Of a stretch of DNA of 64,000 nt, positions 22,198 through 34,282 are shown in pieces (the first letter of the stretch is position 1; each line of letters opens with the position of its first letter). This DNA is from Mimachlamys varia. Lineage: Eukaryota; Mollusca; Bivalvia; Pectinida; Pectinidae. The position numbers and the translations under genes were made by a program. The DNA is taken from NCBI GenBank assembly GCA_947623455.1, contig OX392532.1, positions 50,657,058 to 50,721,057 on the forward strand, read 5' to 3'. The notes under the pieces are model-generated. The model had not been told where the DNA came from and made no database searches. It worked only from the letters and a program-made list of their open reading frames with translations.

Positions 22198-22984
22198 TGA
22201 GTTTGAATACGAAGTGATCATCTATGTTCAAGGATACTACATAAATTACTGCGACAAATATAATTACCAAGTTACCGAATTCAAAAATTTTCTATAAGTA
22301 CAGAAAATGTTATCCCATCTTAAACAAATAATGTTGTATTTGATACAATATGACATTGTTCAAGCTTTTCTATGCAAGCAGTTTAAATACTTCTAATCAT
22401 TACTTTTTAGAAGTTAATTTGAGAAGATATCAATTCACATAATGTGTTGCATCGATTCATGTATGAATTTGTTCGCAAATAAAACTCAAATTCAAAATGA
22501 CCGCAGATTTACAACAAAATAATTTGTATGTAAATTCAAATTTGTATTGATGTTTGTTTTATCAATTGAAAATAAATTGTTAAATCTTCACATGTCTAAG
22601 TTCTTTGTATCAAGTGAGATCATCACTTCATTTGTTGTAGGCATTGCTTGAAATTAGGTTTTATTCCATGAATTAAAATTAATGGACAATTCTGCAGCTA
22701 CATGTGTATATATATGTATACAGCTGTACGTGTAGTTTGTATAGAAAGTTCCACCATGAAACACTCTGTTTCTTCAAACTTTGAAATTGAGTCCTCTTTA
22801 CCTAAGGATGATCCAGACCCAATAAGTTGCAAATCCACTTCGCCATTCAGAACTAGAGTATAAAGGTTAGCCGTAACATTCATATTTAACATGGAGCCCT
22901 AGCGGGCTTCATTCAATATGGATGTAACAGCTGACCTTTCATAGCACTATGAAAGTTGAAAAAATGACTTTCAATCCCTATATA
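22198..22984. other. NBN 3' flank, no further gene
   Basis: Very AT-rich, with extra AATAAA hexamers at about 22480 and 22571. The open frame on the minus strand at 22698-22892 is not recognised and lacks support. Confidence 0.4.
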
Positions 22985-23510
22985 AAGGAACATGTGTAGA
23001 TGTGCATGCAACATTTCTTTTCTCAAAATTATGGCTGCTTTCGTAACTGGTCACTATAACCAGGGTTTCTGTAGAAAAAGTTTGTCTGGACAACTCTAAA
23101 ACCGCTAATTGGCCAATTTCAATGAAACTTCACACAGATATAAAGGACCATATGTAGATGTGCATGCAACGTTTCCTTTCTCAAAATTATGGTTGCTGTG
23201 GTAACCAGTCACTATAATAAACAGGTTTTCTGTAGAAAAAGTGTGTCCTGACAACTCCTCTTAAACCGCTTGGCCAATTTCAATGAAACTTCACACAGAT
23301 ATAAAGGACCATGTTTAGATGTGCATGCAACTTGTCTTTTCTTAATATTATGGTTGCTATGGTAACCAGTCACTATAAACAGGTTTTCCGATTGAACATT
23401 TTTCCAGACATTTAACTCCTCCTAAACTGTTTATACAATTTCAAAAGAGCTTCACACAAATATAAAGGAAGATATGTAGACTTTGAGATTTACATTTGCA
23501 TGCAAAATTC
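22985..23510. repeat. ~159-bp tandem repeat, 3.3 copies
   Basis: gtagatgtgcatgcaac recurs at about 22996, 23155 and 23314, each followed by a tggttgct-ggtaac-agtcactataa block and a ccaatttcaatgaaacttca block. Probably an expanded interspersed repeat. Confidence 0.75.
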
Positions 23511-23820
23511 ATTGCACTTGTAATAATTCTTAACAAAGTGTCAGTACATGTACTGCAAAACTGTATTTTGCAAACAACATGGAGCAGGGGGGTATTAGTC
23601 AGTCATCGGCTAACAGTTCTTGTTCAATACAGTAAGCTGCAAGCAAAATGTAAATAGAAAACTGAACAAGAGTGCCACATGTGGCACAATATATGTTCAT
23701 CGCCAGAGTAAAAGATGTAACTGTATCACAATGCAAAAATAATAGAAATGTTAAAACTTGAAATGTTCAGTTTCAATGTCGCAAGAAAAGCAGTTTTCAA
23801 CATCTTACTATGAATTTTAA

Positions 23821-24206
23821 AGGCCCAATATACGTAACTTTCGGCAAAACTTGAAGCGAAAATCAAGCATAGTTACTTATTATATTTATAGATTTAGTTA
23901 AGATTAACTGATATCAGCAATATTCAAGATGAAATCTTGCGCGGTTACCGGTACAGCAGCAGTTGAAACACGGTATTTGTAAACACGCGTCCATTTCGAA
24001 CTGTCTTCTACCTACGGCTTTGTTGTTGAAGTGGGCCCCACCTGAGTTATTTTTAATTCTTTGGATTTTTCTGTCAAGAGATTCTTGTTAGTTATCGCTC
24101 AAGTTTACTTCGTTTCAGGCTTATTTTTGCATGGTTATCAACTGGATTTTTTTTCAGAATTTTACGGAGGTACGAAAAATTTACTGAAGTTTCGTATATT
24201 GGGCCT
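23821..24206. mobile_element. TTAA-flanked MITE family, copy 1
   Basis: TTAA, then aggcccaatatacgtaactt at the left and cgtatattgggcct then TTAA at the right. Copies 3 and 4 (41014-41332, 52195-52546) have the same ends, TTAA flanks and internal order. A TTAA target is the habit of piggyBac elements; family placement is inference. Confidence 0.8.
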
Positions 24207-24210
24207 TTAA

Positions 24211-25052
24211 AAGCCCATATATGTAACTTTCAGCAAAACTTGAAGCAAAAATCAAGCCTAATAACTTTTTATTAGCTCACCTGGTCTGAAGGACCGAGGT
24301 GAGCTTATGCCATACCGTGGCGTCCGTCCGTCAACAATTTCTTCAAACGACTTCTCCTCCATAACCACTGATAGGAAATCAACCTAATTTGGCAGGAAGC
24401 ATTCTTGGGTGCCCAGGATTTAAAATTGTACTAATGGTGGGACTGACCCCCTTGGGGGCTGAGGGGCGGGGCCAAAAACGGTTATTTAGCTATATTGGTT
24501 TAAGCGACTTCTTCTCCATAACAACTGCTTAGAAATCAACCTTATTTGGTAGGAAGCATCCGTAGGTGCTCAAGATTCAAAATGTACTAATGGTGGGACT
24601 GACCCCCTAGGGGGCTGAGGGGCGAGCCATAAAGAAAATATTTTATCATGATTACCTAGATTCCAATGATTCCAGGTGAGCGATACAGGCCCTCTGGGCC
24701 TCTTGTTTTCATAGATTTAGTTAAGATTAACTGATACCAGTAAATTTCAAGATGAAATCTTCAATGGTAACTACCAGTACAGCAGCAGCTGAAACTCGGT
24801 ATTTGTAAACACGCGTCCATTTTGAACTGTCCTCTAACTTCGGCTTGTTGATGAAATGGGCCCCCACCTGAATTATTTCCAATTCTTTGGATTTTTTTGT
24901 CAAGAGTTTCTTGTTAGGTTCCACTCATGTTTACTTCGTTTTAGGCTTATTTTTTCATGGTTACCAACTGGATTTTTGGTTTTTTGAATTTTTCGAATTT
25001 TTCAGAATCATGAAAAATTTCCTGAAGTTACGTACATTTGTATAATGGGCAT
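24211..25052. mobile_element. TTAA-flanked MITE family, copy 2, split by an insertion
   Basis: It starts right after the TTAA that ends copy 1 (aagcccatatatgtaacttt) and resumes at about 24706 (catagatttagttaagatta) after a 435-bp insert, ending at tataatgggca then TTAA. Termini are more diverged than in copies 1, 3 and 4. Confidence 0.75.
24271..24705. mobile_element. Interspersed repeat inserted in MITE copy 2
   Basis: It begins agctcacctggtctgaagga with ccgaggtgagcttatgcca, and ends caggtgagcgatacaggccc then tctgggcctcttgttt. It has two internal half-repeats of about 150 bp (gactgaccccc-tgggggctgaggggc twice). This type is common in bivalve genomes (from memory). A relic of its last 35 bases is at 6700-6736. 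Confidence 0.7.
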
Positions 25053-25056
25053 TTAA

Positions 25057-26372
25057 AAGAAATTGTAAGTAAGGGGAAATAACTTTTTCAAATTCAGTCG
25101 AATAGAAGCAATGTTCAGGTAAACACAACTTCATGTCATTGTAAATAAATGAAAATAGTTTGAAAGAAATCAGCAGAAAAACTGAGGAAACTTTCAGACA
25201 AGATTTAGATTGTGAAATTTTTTAAGGGCAGTTACTCTAACAAATATAGTTTAATGTTCAGGAAAACACAACTTCATGTCACAGTGAATAAATATATACA
25301 AAGCTTGAAACCGATCGTTTGAAAACTGGGAGATCTCCAGACAAATGAATGTTACCGACGGACAAACAACATTGTACCATAATTAAATAATACATCCCAT
25401 CAAATTTAACGGGCGTGTAAAAAGTCTTTACCGTAGAGTGACTGCGACTTCAAACTTAATCAAAATCACTTAATTACAAAAACAAGTCGCCACACTATGA
25501 ACACATCATCAGATAATTCTGATCATAAAAGAAATCAACAAAGATCAGCATTTAACTAATAATTTAATATTTTAATTATGATGGTTTTAAAGGCAGTCAA
25601 CTTTTAGTTAGATGATATACAATAATATGAATAAGTTTTAAACATTTCAAAATTTCAGTACAAAATGTTCTTTGTTATTTCAAGTATCAACATCTAAAAG
25701 TGGATTTATTTTAAATCAAAATCATTTGTTTTTTTGTCAAATCGTACTTCCATCACCAAAATAGAGTTTCAAATTTCCAAACTCTCTGTTCTTCGATGAA
25801 TCGAACTTGAAGCCATCACAATGTAAGCCAATCATCATCAGACATTTCACAGTTTTAAAGCACTGAATGTCACCCTTGATTTCCAATATCATACAATCTA
25901 GCTTTGTCCTTCAAATACTACAGTGCAGTGAGGCTGGAATCCTCAACACAATTTCATCCTTTTCTCGTCAGTCTCTTTCATATAAAATCATCATTGTCAA
26001 AGTTAACTTGACACCCCCCCCCCCCCCCCCCCCCCCCCGAAGACTAATTTGAACTCTCCCAATTCAAGGGTTGGAATTGTTCATTATGACATTTCAGGGG
26101 TGAATGAGTGAAATGCACCACCAGAGAGTTATAGATACAACTGTACCAATAAGTCACTTATCAGTATCTCTGTCTTGAGAATCACCACAAGTTCAGTCTC
26201 ATACAATGATTCACAATTATCACACATACGACTCTCAAACAAAGACTGCATTTCAGACCGAAAGAGCATTCTCCTTACAACATTATATGATAGTATCTCT
26301 GAAAACTTCTTGTCTATCATCCATGTAGACCTAACAACAAATCATTCATAAAATAATCGGAAGTGGTGTTTA
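25057..26372. other. Region between NBN and MZT2
   Basis: AT-rich, probably the MZT2 3' UTR in its right part. A ~28-base poly-C tract lies at 26012-26039. The sequence acacaacttcatgtca occurs at about 25126 and 25266 as part of a short diverged direct repeat. No additional gene seen. Confidence 0.4.
25705..25710 (-). terminator. MZT2 poly(A) signal candidate
   Basis: AATAAA on the minus strand about 660 bases past the MZT2 stop. No closer canonical hexamer was seen, so the 3' UTR would include the poly-C tract at 26012. Confidence 0.3.
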
Positions 26373-26619
26373 TCATTTTCTTGGATCAGAACGAGATGAA
26401 ACCCCTGTATGTCCACGGCTTCCCGACCTGACACGATGTGCGGAGTGGTTGGCCCTGCCCTCATCCCGAGACCTCGCTTGGTGATGGGCGGGTGGTTCTG
26501 GGGCAGAATGGTCACCACCTACATTTTGACCTTTTTTACGTCGTTGACCACACATGGACTTCAGCATCTGCAGTACGGCTGTCGGGGCCACGTTCATCTT
26601 CAGTAGGTCAAGGACAATT
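26373..26619 (-). CDS. MZT2: MZT2 last coding exon
   Basis: After acceptor actgtttcag one base completes Lys, then IVLDLLKMNVAPTAVLQMLK and SMCGQRRKKGQN, followed by a His/Arg/Ser-rich tail ending SRSDPRK and TGA (26375-26373). Confidence 0.9.
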
Positions 26620-27731
26620 CTGAAACAGTTAATGACAACATGTAACTTTAAAAGGCCTCAACAAAGCAGTAATGCGTACAGTAACTGTAGATACTTGAGA
26701 GATAAACTCTGACTTCCAATATGCTCCGCTTTATAAAAATGTCAGGTTTAGTTGGTGTAGCACAGAAACGCTAAATCCTGATATTGATTAGCCATGTTGT
26801 TGTAAAAGCCAATATTTTCGCTTAGTCAGCTTTCAAACTGTTTGTGGCACAGAAATGTTTGCGCTGCCAGTCGTGCTGATTTCTACTGTGTACCTATAAT
26901 ACTTTTATGCATTGTAGAGTTGGAGTGGTACGTGTTAAATATGTTCGCATGTGGATATATACATGTAATTGCAGATTAAAAATGAAAGTGAAATAAGTGA
27001 AAATTTCAACACTGCAAACAATTATTTCACTTTTACTTAAAGGGAGACAACTCTTGCTTACAAAAAGATCCAATAATACTTGTACATTGTAAGACTATGA
27101 GAAACAGAAGAAGACAAAATTTAGGGGAAGGAAACATACTGAGGGACTTCTGATCCCCTATTTCAAATACTATTGTTTAAACGGGGACCAGAAGTAATAG
27201 TGAGGATTACCATCAGTATCATTATTATGATCTATCACCCATCAATATATCCATAAATAATATTCAAGAATGAAATGTTATGAAAACATCAATTTCAGTA
27301 GATAGTGTAATGTAGACTAGGTGATTGTAATCCTGGATATAGAGGATGTCTATCTTCTAGGCCTTAAGAAAAAGGACTGGAAACTGTATAAACTCGGAAG
27401 AAATAACTGGAATTACATGTTTAATGTACATGTGGATGTGTTTTAATTACTATTTGTTCTCCAAAGAGATAAATAGATATATTTTTTATTGAAATAGATG
27501 TTTCATAACATTGCATTTATTATTTTATATCCATGATTACCTTATGCTGTACATGTACTACGTACTTAAAAACAGCTGGATCTATGACGACTCCTGCAAG
27601 GTCCGCCAGTTCGTACAGCTCTTGTTCCTCCGGCGACAACACATTTTTACTCAGCAGGGTAAAATGCATTGTGTTTTGGGTCCGAAGTGACATGGCCAAA
27701 TTCTCTTGTACTTTTAAGTTTAGTCCATCCA
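26373..27731 (-). CDS. MZT2: Mitotic-spindle organizing protein 2, 5' uncertain
   Basis: MZT2 is a small protein of the gamma-tubulin ring complex that acts in microtubule nucleation at centrosomes and spindles. Two exons are visible on the minus strand: 27566-27731 and 26373-26619. Joined in phase 2 across a gtacgt..cag intron they read LLSKNVLSPEEQELYELADL, AGVVIDPAVFKIVLDLLKMN, VAPTAVLQMLKSMCGQRRKK and a hydrophilic tail to TGA. The human paralogue has the same K-V-L-S-x-E-E-x-E-L-Y-E-L-A, G-I-D-P-x-V-F-K and L-L-K-x-N-V-A-P-x-A-V-x-Q-M-L-K-S-M-C blocks. The 5' exon begins after a good acceptor (tgtgtttcag), so an upstream first exon is likely; if not, the Met 14 codons in, before SLRTQNTMHF, would start it. 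The gene converges with NBN. Confidence 0.88.
27566..27731 (-). CDS. MZT2: MZT2 exon, N-terminal conserved part
   Basis: It runs from acceptor tgtttcag, with two bases completing an unseen codon, through DGLNLKVQENLAMSLRTQ and NVLSPEEQELYELADLAG to PAVF, ending AA|gtacgt in phase 2. Confidence 0.85.
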
Positions 27732-30204
27732 CTGAAACACAGTTACAACATAAAATAACGTGATATATAATTTAAATTTCATACATGTAGTATGGAATTT
27801 TCACAACTTTATAAGCAGCGCTACCTAGAATTTGAATTAAGATAGCCACAGTGGTGGCAATGTTAGAATGGTGATATAGAAACGGGTATTAAACCCTGTC
27901 AACACTGTAGACTGCAATGGACTCGCCCAAATCGATGCTTGGAAAGGTTTACTGAAGTTATATGGGTTTAAAAGTTATTCCACATTTTTTCCACACTTGC
28001 ATAATTAAACCGGGGACCCGTTCACGATAGTTAATCAACGGTGAGCGTGGTCAGTAGTTGGATGGGTGACCGCCTGTACATTACAATACTTTTGGCATGA
28101 TATATAACGTGACGCTACCACAATTGGTACGCTACCCCATTTGGTACACGGTCACAAAATGATTGGGAAAAAGCTTGAAAATGATATTTGAACATTTTCC
28201 TTTGACAGTATAACAAAATAGATATTTGTCAGCATTACTACCAAATATTTTTATTTTCTGGATCAATTTACAATTACACGATAACATCAAAGTTATCATA
28301 TCAGAAACACAGTAAAAACGCTGTGCGTCGACGACATTTTGGCGAATTTTGAAGGTGGTAATTTTAAGCAAGTTTAAATGTAGATTTTTGGTCCTTATAA
28401 CCGAAAAATATCAAAGTGGATATGTAAAACTGTAGTTATGGTATTTAAAAAGGCAGAATATTTTGTTGCAATAGGTACATTCATTAATTGAAATAAAAAC
28501 AGATTCCATGACCTGTGATACGGTGTACCAATTGGGGTACTGGTCACGGCTGAAAAACGGACAAAATCTCCTGCGAAATATAAATGAACAAGGATAATTC
28601 TAACCCTTAAAAACTTTGGGAGAATTTGAGGGATTTTATGGGATCAGCGAAATATCTGTGAGATTTTATGTATAAAGTATTATAATTTTGAAATTTCAAT
28701 GAGATTTTCGGGAAGAGTTAGGTAAAAATCCGCAAATATCGCCCCAAAGTGATCCCTGATGAATCGTGGTCGTTTCGCGCTAAACAGCTAAAACTCGTTG
28801 GCCAAGGTTTTTTCGCCCTGTACATCAAGTCCCTGGATCACATACTGTAATTAATGAGTATATAGCATACAGGTTCTGTATGATTACCTTATGTACAACA
28901 GTGTCACAAGCTAGCACCACACACGATGTACGACAACGAACACTAGTCTACAATATTATAAGCCCACTCACAAAACCTCTCATCGTTTTTCCTGTCGGCC
29001 ACAAGCCGCTTCCGCTATTGATAATAAAATCATTGTCAGACAGAAAATGTGTTTAACCCGAAGTTGAGGTAAGTGCATGTTATCAGTATAAAAATATCTT
29101 ATACATAAAAAAACACACAGTACGGATCAAAAGAAATATCTTTTATGCGAAAGCCGTTTGTCACTGATAATTTATAATATTATAAGCGGTTACCAGGGAA
29201 GGCATAGTGTCAGGATTCAGGAAACCGGACTAAATTTAAAGCGTGCGTTTTGTACTCTTAAAAGTCACATCCATCTGAGCCGTTTTCGTTTTAGCGGTCG
29301 GACCATATTTGTTTGTTTATTAAATAAAGTCGGACCTAGTAATCTGATGCTGCTTCCAGACGAGCCTTAAAAAAGAGAAAGGCTTGCAAGGCTTGCATAA
29401 CCATTTCAGTTGTGCCAGGATTAAACGATTTCAAACGGCCAAATGTGACAGAAATCTACAGGTCTGTTGTTTGTAGAATTTTTTCAAGTGGAAATTCAAA
29501 TGAGATGGTTATTCAAATCGTCCTGCGTCCGTTTTCTTTGGTCCGTCCGTCCGTCTTGGAAATATTCTTGTGATCACTTTTTCTTGAAAAGTACTCGAAC
29601 CTTCTCAAATTTCATTTGACGTTCCCATAAGTACCCAGTTGAGAATTGTCTAGATTTTGAGCTGTGCCGAAAGACAATATGACCGACATGCGGCCATTTC
29701 GGATTTTAACAGTAATTATAACAAAAGTGCAGTTTGAAATTGACCGTCGAAAAAAAAACAACCAACACAGTTGTAACTTTAACCTACCTTTTAATTAAAA
29801 TGCTTTCTTGACAAGATATATCCTTCCATTAACTCAAACAGTTATCATAATACTTTATGACATACAATGTAGCTCTAGACTTTGCTGTTCCTTAAAGAGT
29901 TGGAGTTTAGAAACCTCCAAGACATATGAGAGATGTCTTTATCACATAACTGACCCGTTCAGGCATGTCATAAGTATGGTATTACACACGTGTATTTGTT
30001 TTGATACGAGGCTGAATTTGTGGAAAGGCTTATCAGTACAGGTTACACAAACATTGCCAAATCTCTTCATTTCATTTTAAGATATATCGACTATAAATAA
30101 CAAGAAGTTTGCTGACCTAGTCAATCGTATATATACCCTTCTGAATTTGAAATAAAGGATACAAAATAATCTTCTACATCAGCTGCCTGCCTCGATCTTT
30201 CTTT
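27732..30204. other. Upstream of MZT2, no gene assigned
   Basis: The MZT2 first exon may lie here, but no candidate is convincing. 28114-28540 carries ttggtac(g/a)-type inverted motifs around an AT-rich core (gctaccccatttggtacacg and gtgtaccaattggggtactg), possibly a decayed foldback element. 29530-29690 is a repeat-like stretch with gtccgtccgtccgtct. Confidence 0.35.
28038..28078 (+). repeat. 5S rRNA-like fragment
   Basis: gtggtcagtagttggatggg then tgaccgcctg resembles the 3' internal-control half of animal 5S rRNA (GGTTAGTACTTGGATGGG-type followed by GACCGCCTGG). The remainder of a 5S gene is missing, so it is a pseudogene piece or a relic of a 5S-derived SINE. Confidence 0.55.
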
Positions 30205-30730
30205 AAACTATGACCAACATGAATATTTTACCCCTGATTAAGTTATGCGATAAACGTGGCGATTTCAATTTTCCGATCATGAAGTTCCCCTTCCTTGATG
30301 GTAATATCCATGCTTCCTCAAGCTATGGTGTTTACATGTCGCAGTTGATTTGCCATTCTAGGGTTTGCTCTAAATATCGTGATTTTCGTGATCGATGTCG
30401 GCTGCTGACAAGCAAATTTACAATTTACGGCACAAGGACTCGAGAGATGCAGGTTGATCAAGACTGTGAGCAAGTGTTATGGTCGCCACCTTGGTTTAAA
30501 TGAGAGAAAAATATATCCTTGTATGAAATGAAGGTTGACGTTTTTGAATATTCTTATAAGTGTGCCTACTTGTTGAAATTGATGTGATGACACTTATTCT
30601 TTAGGAACACCAATACTCTTGTACTATGTCAAGGGCTTCAGTGTAAATCCCTGGATTAATCGATTTTGAGTTTGGAAAAAATGTTTTTGTTGATGCTTCG
30701 GTATTCTCTGATTTTTTAGGTCAGTATAAA
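30205..30730 (+). mobile_element. Non-LTR-like retroelement, 5'-truncated copy 1
   Basis: The frame at 30210-30503 reads KRGDFNFPIMKFPFLDGNIH, ASSSYGVYMSQLICHSRVCS, KYRDFRDRCRLLTSKF. This resembles the region after the reverse transcriptase in retroelement proteins abundant in molluscs (from memory: FPFLxxNIPxxPAYGVYxSQLIRYARAC). The downstream tail (gtgatgacactta..., ggaacacc, taatcgattttgagtt, gatgcttcggtattctctga) is shared with the other copies. The fragment has no start or catalytic domain and is dead. Confidence 0.6.
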
Positions 30731-31076
30731 TTGATCTCTATGGCGCTGGTTTTGCATTGTTTTGGTTTGTGTCTGTTTATAAGTTTATTATTTGCAACGT
30801 TTTAAAAATATTTCAGAAAGAAAGAAAATGAATCATTTAAAAGCGAGAACAATGCTGATTTGTTACTCTCCCAAAACGTAGTATAGTACGACATTTTTAC
30901 ATGCGCCTAAATAGTACAGCAGCGTCATTCCACGATTTTGTGCAGGAATGGTACGTTTTCATAATGTTAATTTTTCTTCAGTATCGCTGGCTTTTTTAGC
31001 ACAATGTTTTGAGTTCTTGTATGACATATTGACCCTTACAACCTACATACATGTAAAAGCTGCAACTTTGATAGTT

Positions 31077-31562
31077 AGAGTAAAACCTGTCTATTAAGAC
31101 CACCTTAGGGACCACACCGAAATGGTCTTATAATATCGGGGAGGTCTGAATACCAAGGGTGACCATGCAGACAGATTTCTCTGAAATCCACTTTTTGACA
31201 TGTTTCCATGGTCCATTATCTAATATATACTACACACACAGTAATTGTAATTGATTAGCCAATTTGACAACAAAATACAGCTTACTGATCTGACACTTGA
31301 CAGGTGTACACAGTAGAATACAAAACAGGTGACTTTGTGTTTGGTCAGTGGTGTGAGTATTGAGATGAATCTTAGTGCAAAAGTGGTATTTGGGATTTTT
31401 CAAAACTGGTCTTCATAGTGAGGTGGTCTTGATAGTGAACTTAATAGTGAAGCTTTAAATACAAAGATATATAGAAGATTTTTTCGGGACTGGAATGAAG
31501 TGGTCTTGATAGCGAGGTGGTCTTAATTCGTAGGTGCTCTTTAAGCGAGGTTTCACTGTATT
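31077..31562. mobile_element. TIR element, pogo-like
   Basis: The left end agagtaaaacctgtctatta and right end taagcgaggtttcactgta are imperfect inverted repeats. Internal ggtggtcttgatag-type repeats flank both ends. About 485 bp, non-coding. Confidence 0.6.
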
Positions 31563-31924
31563 TCTTTAATTGCTAAAATGGCATCCGTGCGACTCGAGAA
31601 AAAAAACTGCGTTGTTCTTAAGGACTGTTTCATCAGATTGTTTATATTGCTGCATTAGTTTAAAAACCAACGCTTTTACCTAAGTTGTCATTTCTCTGGG
31701 GGGAAACCTCAGAGACTTTCTTTTTATTAATATGGTTTTGCCTTTTGTTAAAACGTTTTAATCATTTTCAATTTTTTTTCTGTATTTTTCTTTACCATTC
31801 TGTTAAAATACTTTATCTATTCCTTTACTCATTCGCAGTTATACAGGGTGAAAGACTTATGTGTTAACCACAATGAGTCATGCTTAACACTGATGCGAGT
31901 TTTCGCTTTGAGGGCGTGCCATTT

Positions 31925-32320
31925 TACTGAATCTGACCTAGATATACAAGGCGGGAGTCGTCGATGAGGCAGAAGACATCTATATCAAGTATATCCGTGT
32001 AAATCTTTCCTTTGATTGTTTTTTGCCCATAGATTAATCTAGTTGGATTATGGTGTGTCCTCTTTGTCTCATTGAGAAACATTTTGTATCTTTAAGTGAT
32101 ATGAAGTATGCTTACTTTGATGTGACAAAGATTTACATGGCGGGTGTCGTCGATGAAGCAGAGGACGCTTGCTCTTCCGGAACACATGGTCTTATTCTTT
32201 TGTACTTTTACAAAAGTCTCCATGTGAATCTTTCCTTTGTTCATATTTTGTCACTGGTTTAATCGATTTCGAGTTCGGATTATGATTTTGTTAATGCTTC
32301 GGTATTCTCTTATTTATTTT
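31925..32320 (+). mobile_element. Retroelement tail, two partial copies in tandem
   Basis: gcgggagtcgtcgatgaggc at about 31952 and gcgggtgtcgtcgatgaagc at about 32139, each followed by the gtaaatctttcctttg tail; the second also has tttaatcgatttcgagttcg and gttaatgcttcggtattctc. Same family as 30205-30730. Confidence 0.65.
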
Positions 32321-32322
32321 TA

Positions 32323-32625
32323 TACTTACGGATAATGTATAACTACATGTAGTCGATTGTTTTTATCATGACACTTTTATACTTAAGGATAACTGTATAA
32401 CTACATATAGCCGATTGCTTTTATCATGGCACTTTTATACTTAAGGATAACTGTATAACTACATATAGCCGATTGTTTTTATCATGACACTTTTATACTT
32501 AAGGATAACTGTATAACTACATATAGCCGATTGTTTTTATCCTAACACTTTTATACTTAAGGATAACTGTATAACGAGTCGATGGTTTTTATCCTAACAC
32601 TTTTATACTAATGGATGGATACTAA
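32323..32625 (+). repeat. ~59-bp tandem repeat, 5 copies
   Basis: The unit is cacttttatacttaaggata, actgtataactacatatagc, cgattgtttttatcatga. It directly follows a retroelement tail, so it may have grown from its 3' end. Confidence 0.85.
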
Positions 32626-33094
32626 CACTAACGCCGCGACCTCGTACATAAATTGTAATATTTCGATAAAAAGACCAAATACAAAATAAAAATATCAAAT
32701 TATTTAAACATGTCGATTATTATGTGAAAATTAATGAACTATACAATCGTGATGGTCACAGTATTGAAAGCTCTTCTGAGGTATGGCAAACTACATATGA
32801 TCAACACTTGACTCATTATTTTTCAATTATCGCAGGCAGTACTCATCAAACTTGATGATAATAAAAATATCCAAATATATTTATATTGCCAATTCGATCA
32901 TTCATAAATAGTACAATTCTTTTAAATACATGATTTAGTTCACAATTGAAGGGTGTTTACGTACCTCCTCCCGTTTCAACAGTATTTCAAACAATTTTGA
33001 TTTCCGACTTTTCAGTCCTAGTATAACCAACGAGTCCTGGAATGTTGAAAGGACGCCGTGTAATCTATTTTTGGAATACCTGAATCTATAATAG

Positions 33095-33320
33095 TATTTG
33101 CGATCGGGTGTTGCAGTGGATAGCGCACTTGCCTTTCACCAATACGGCCGGGGTTCGATTCCCCGACCGGACGTAAAAAGGTATGGGGTCACCTGCCCGA
33201 CCACGTGGGTTTTCTCCGGGTACTCCGGTTTTCTTCAACAATAAGACCCTCGCGCGACATCCGGGTCAACAAGAATGATTAATATAAGTTCGAGAACTTG
33301 TTTCATAATTGTTGTAAAAT
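33095..33320 (+). mobile_element. tRNA-derived SINE
   Basis: A box-A-like gcagtggatagcgc at about 33113 and a perfect box B ggttcgattcc at 33152-33162 form a tRNA-like head. A conserved SINE body follows (cacgtgggttttctccgggt, actccggtttt). That central block recalls the shared core of invertebrate SINE superfamilies such as MetaSINE (from memory). It is not a functional tRNA. Confidence 0.75.
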
Positions 33321-34027
33321 CAATATTGATATTTATATAATAGCATTATAAGACGCATTTACCTCAGAGTGTTATGTCCATCCTTCGTAGATACACGTGA
33401 AAACAAAATGAACAATAAATGGTGTTTTTGACTTTTTTAATTCCGTGTGATGTACAAAATTCTATATAATATGACACTGATATATTCCATTGATATATAT
33501 TGGTTTGTAACAACATCCATCACATACCTGCTATATATATATATTTATATATATAAGGGACATCGAAGTCACTAGTACAACAGACATACTACGTATTTCA
33601 ATCCGACAATCATAGGCGAAATCATTCGCATTTAATATTTTATTATTAATGTATTTTAAAATTTCTTACCAAACAAATATAATCTTGATTGATTACAAGT
33701 TTACAAATGTATTTTTTTAAATAAAAAAGACACTAAAATTGCAGTTATTAAAACATACTTGATATTTTCAATATTTAAGTTGTATATGATTAACAGTCAG
33801 AATGATTTCAATATTAAAGTATGACATTCGGTATTTTTCTTGAACTATTATGAAAAATGATAAGCTATCTTTCTTGTGAAATTTATAAACAATTATAGAA
33901 AAGAATATCAAGATGAGAACTGAACTTTTTGTAAAGGATGACGTCAAAGTGTATTATGATGTCGTGAAATTAATGGGAACACAAAAGAAGGGCTTAAAGC
34001 AAAAAAAAAGATATCCGCGCATCGCTT

Positions 34028-34282
34028 TTGAATTTTGAATTTTTCCTTGTTCGTGAAAAATTCATGAAAATATTGATTAAATGTGAAAGCATTTTAAATA
34101 AAAATATCTGAATTTTGAATTACCAGGGTAAACGATTTTCTTGAGTGCTTTTTATGATTATTATTATTTTTTAATTTCTCCTTTTTCGTGAAAAAATTCA
34201 TGAAAATATTGATTAAATGTGAAAGCATTTAAAATAAAAATATCTGAATTTTGAATTACCAGGGTAAACGATTTTCTTGAGT
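34028..34282. repeat. Direct duplication of ~120 bp
   Basis: cgtgaaaaattcatgaaaat through attttgaattaccagggtaa and acgattttcttgagt occurs at about 34052-34158 and again at about 34186-34281. Confidence 0.85.

Noticed and set aside
28038..28078. 5S rRNA gene
   Set aside because: Only about 30 bases match; no complete 120-base gene.
33095..33170. tRNA gene
   Set aside because: Box A and B are present but the cloverleaf is poor and a SINE body follows; scored as a SINE.
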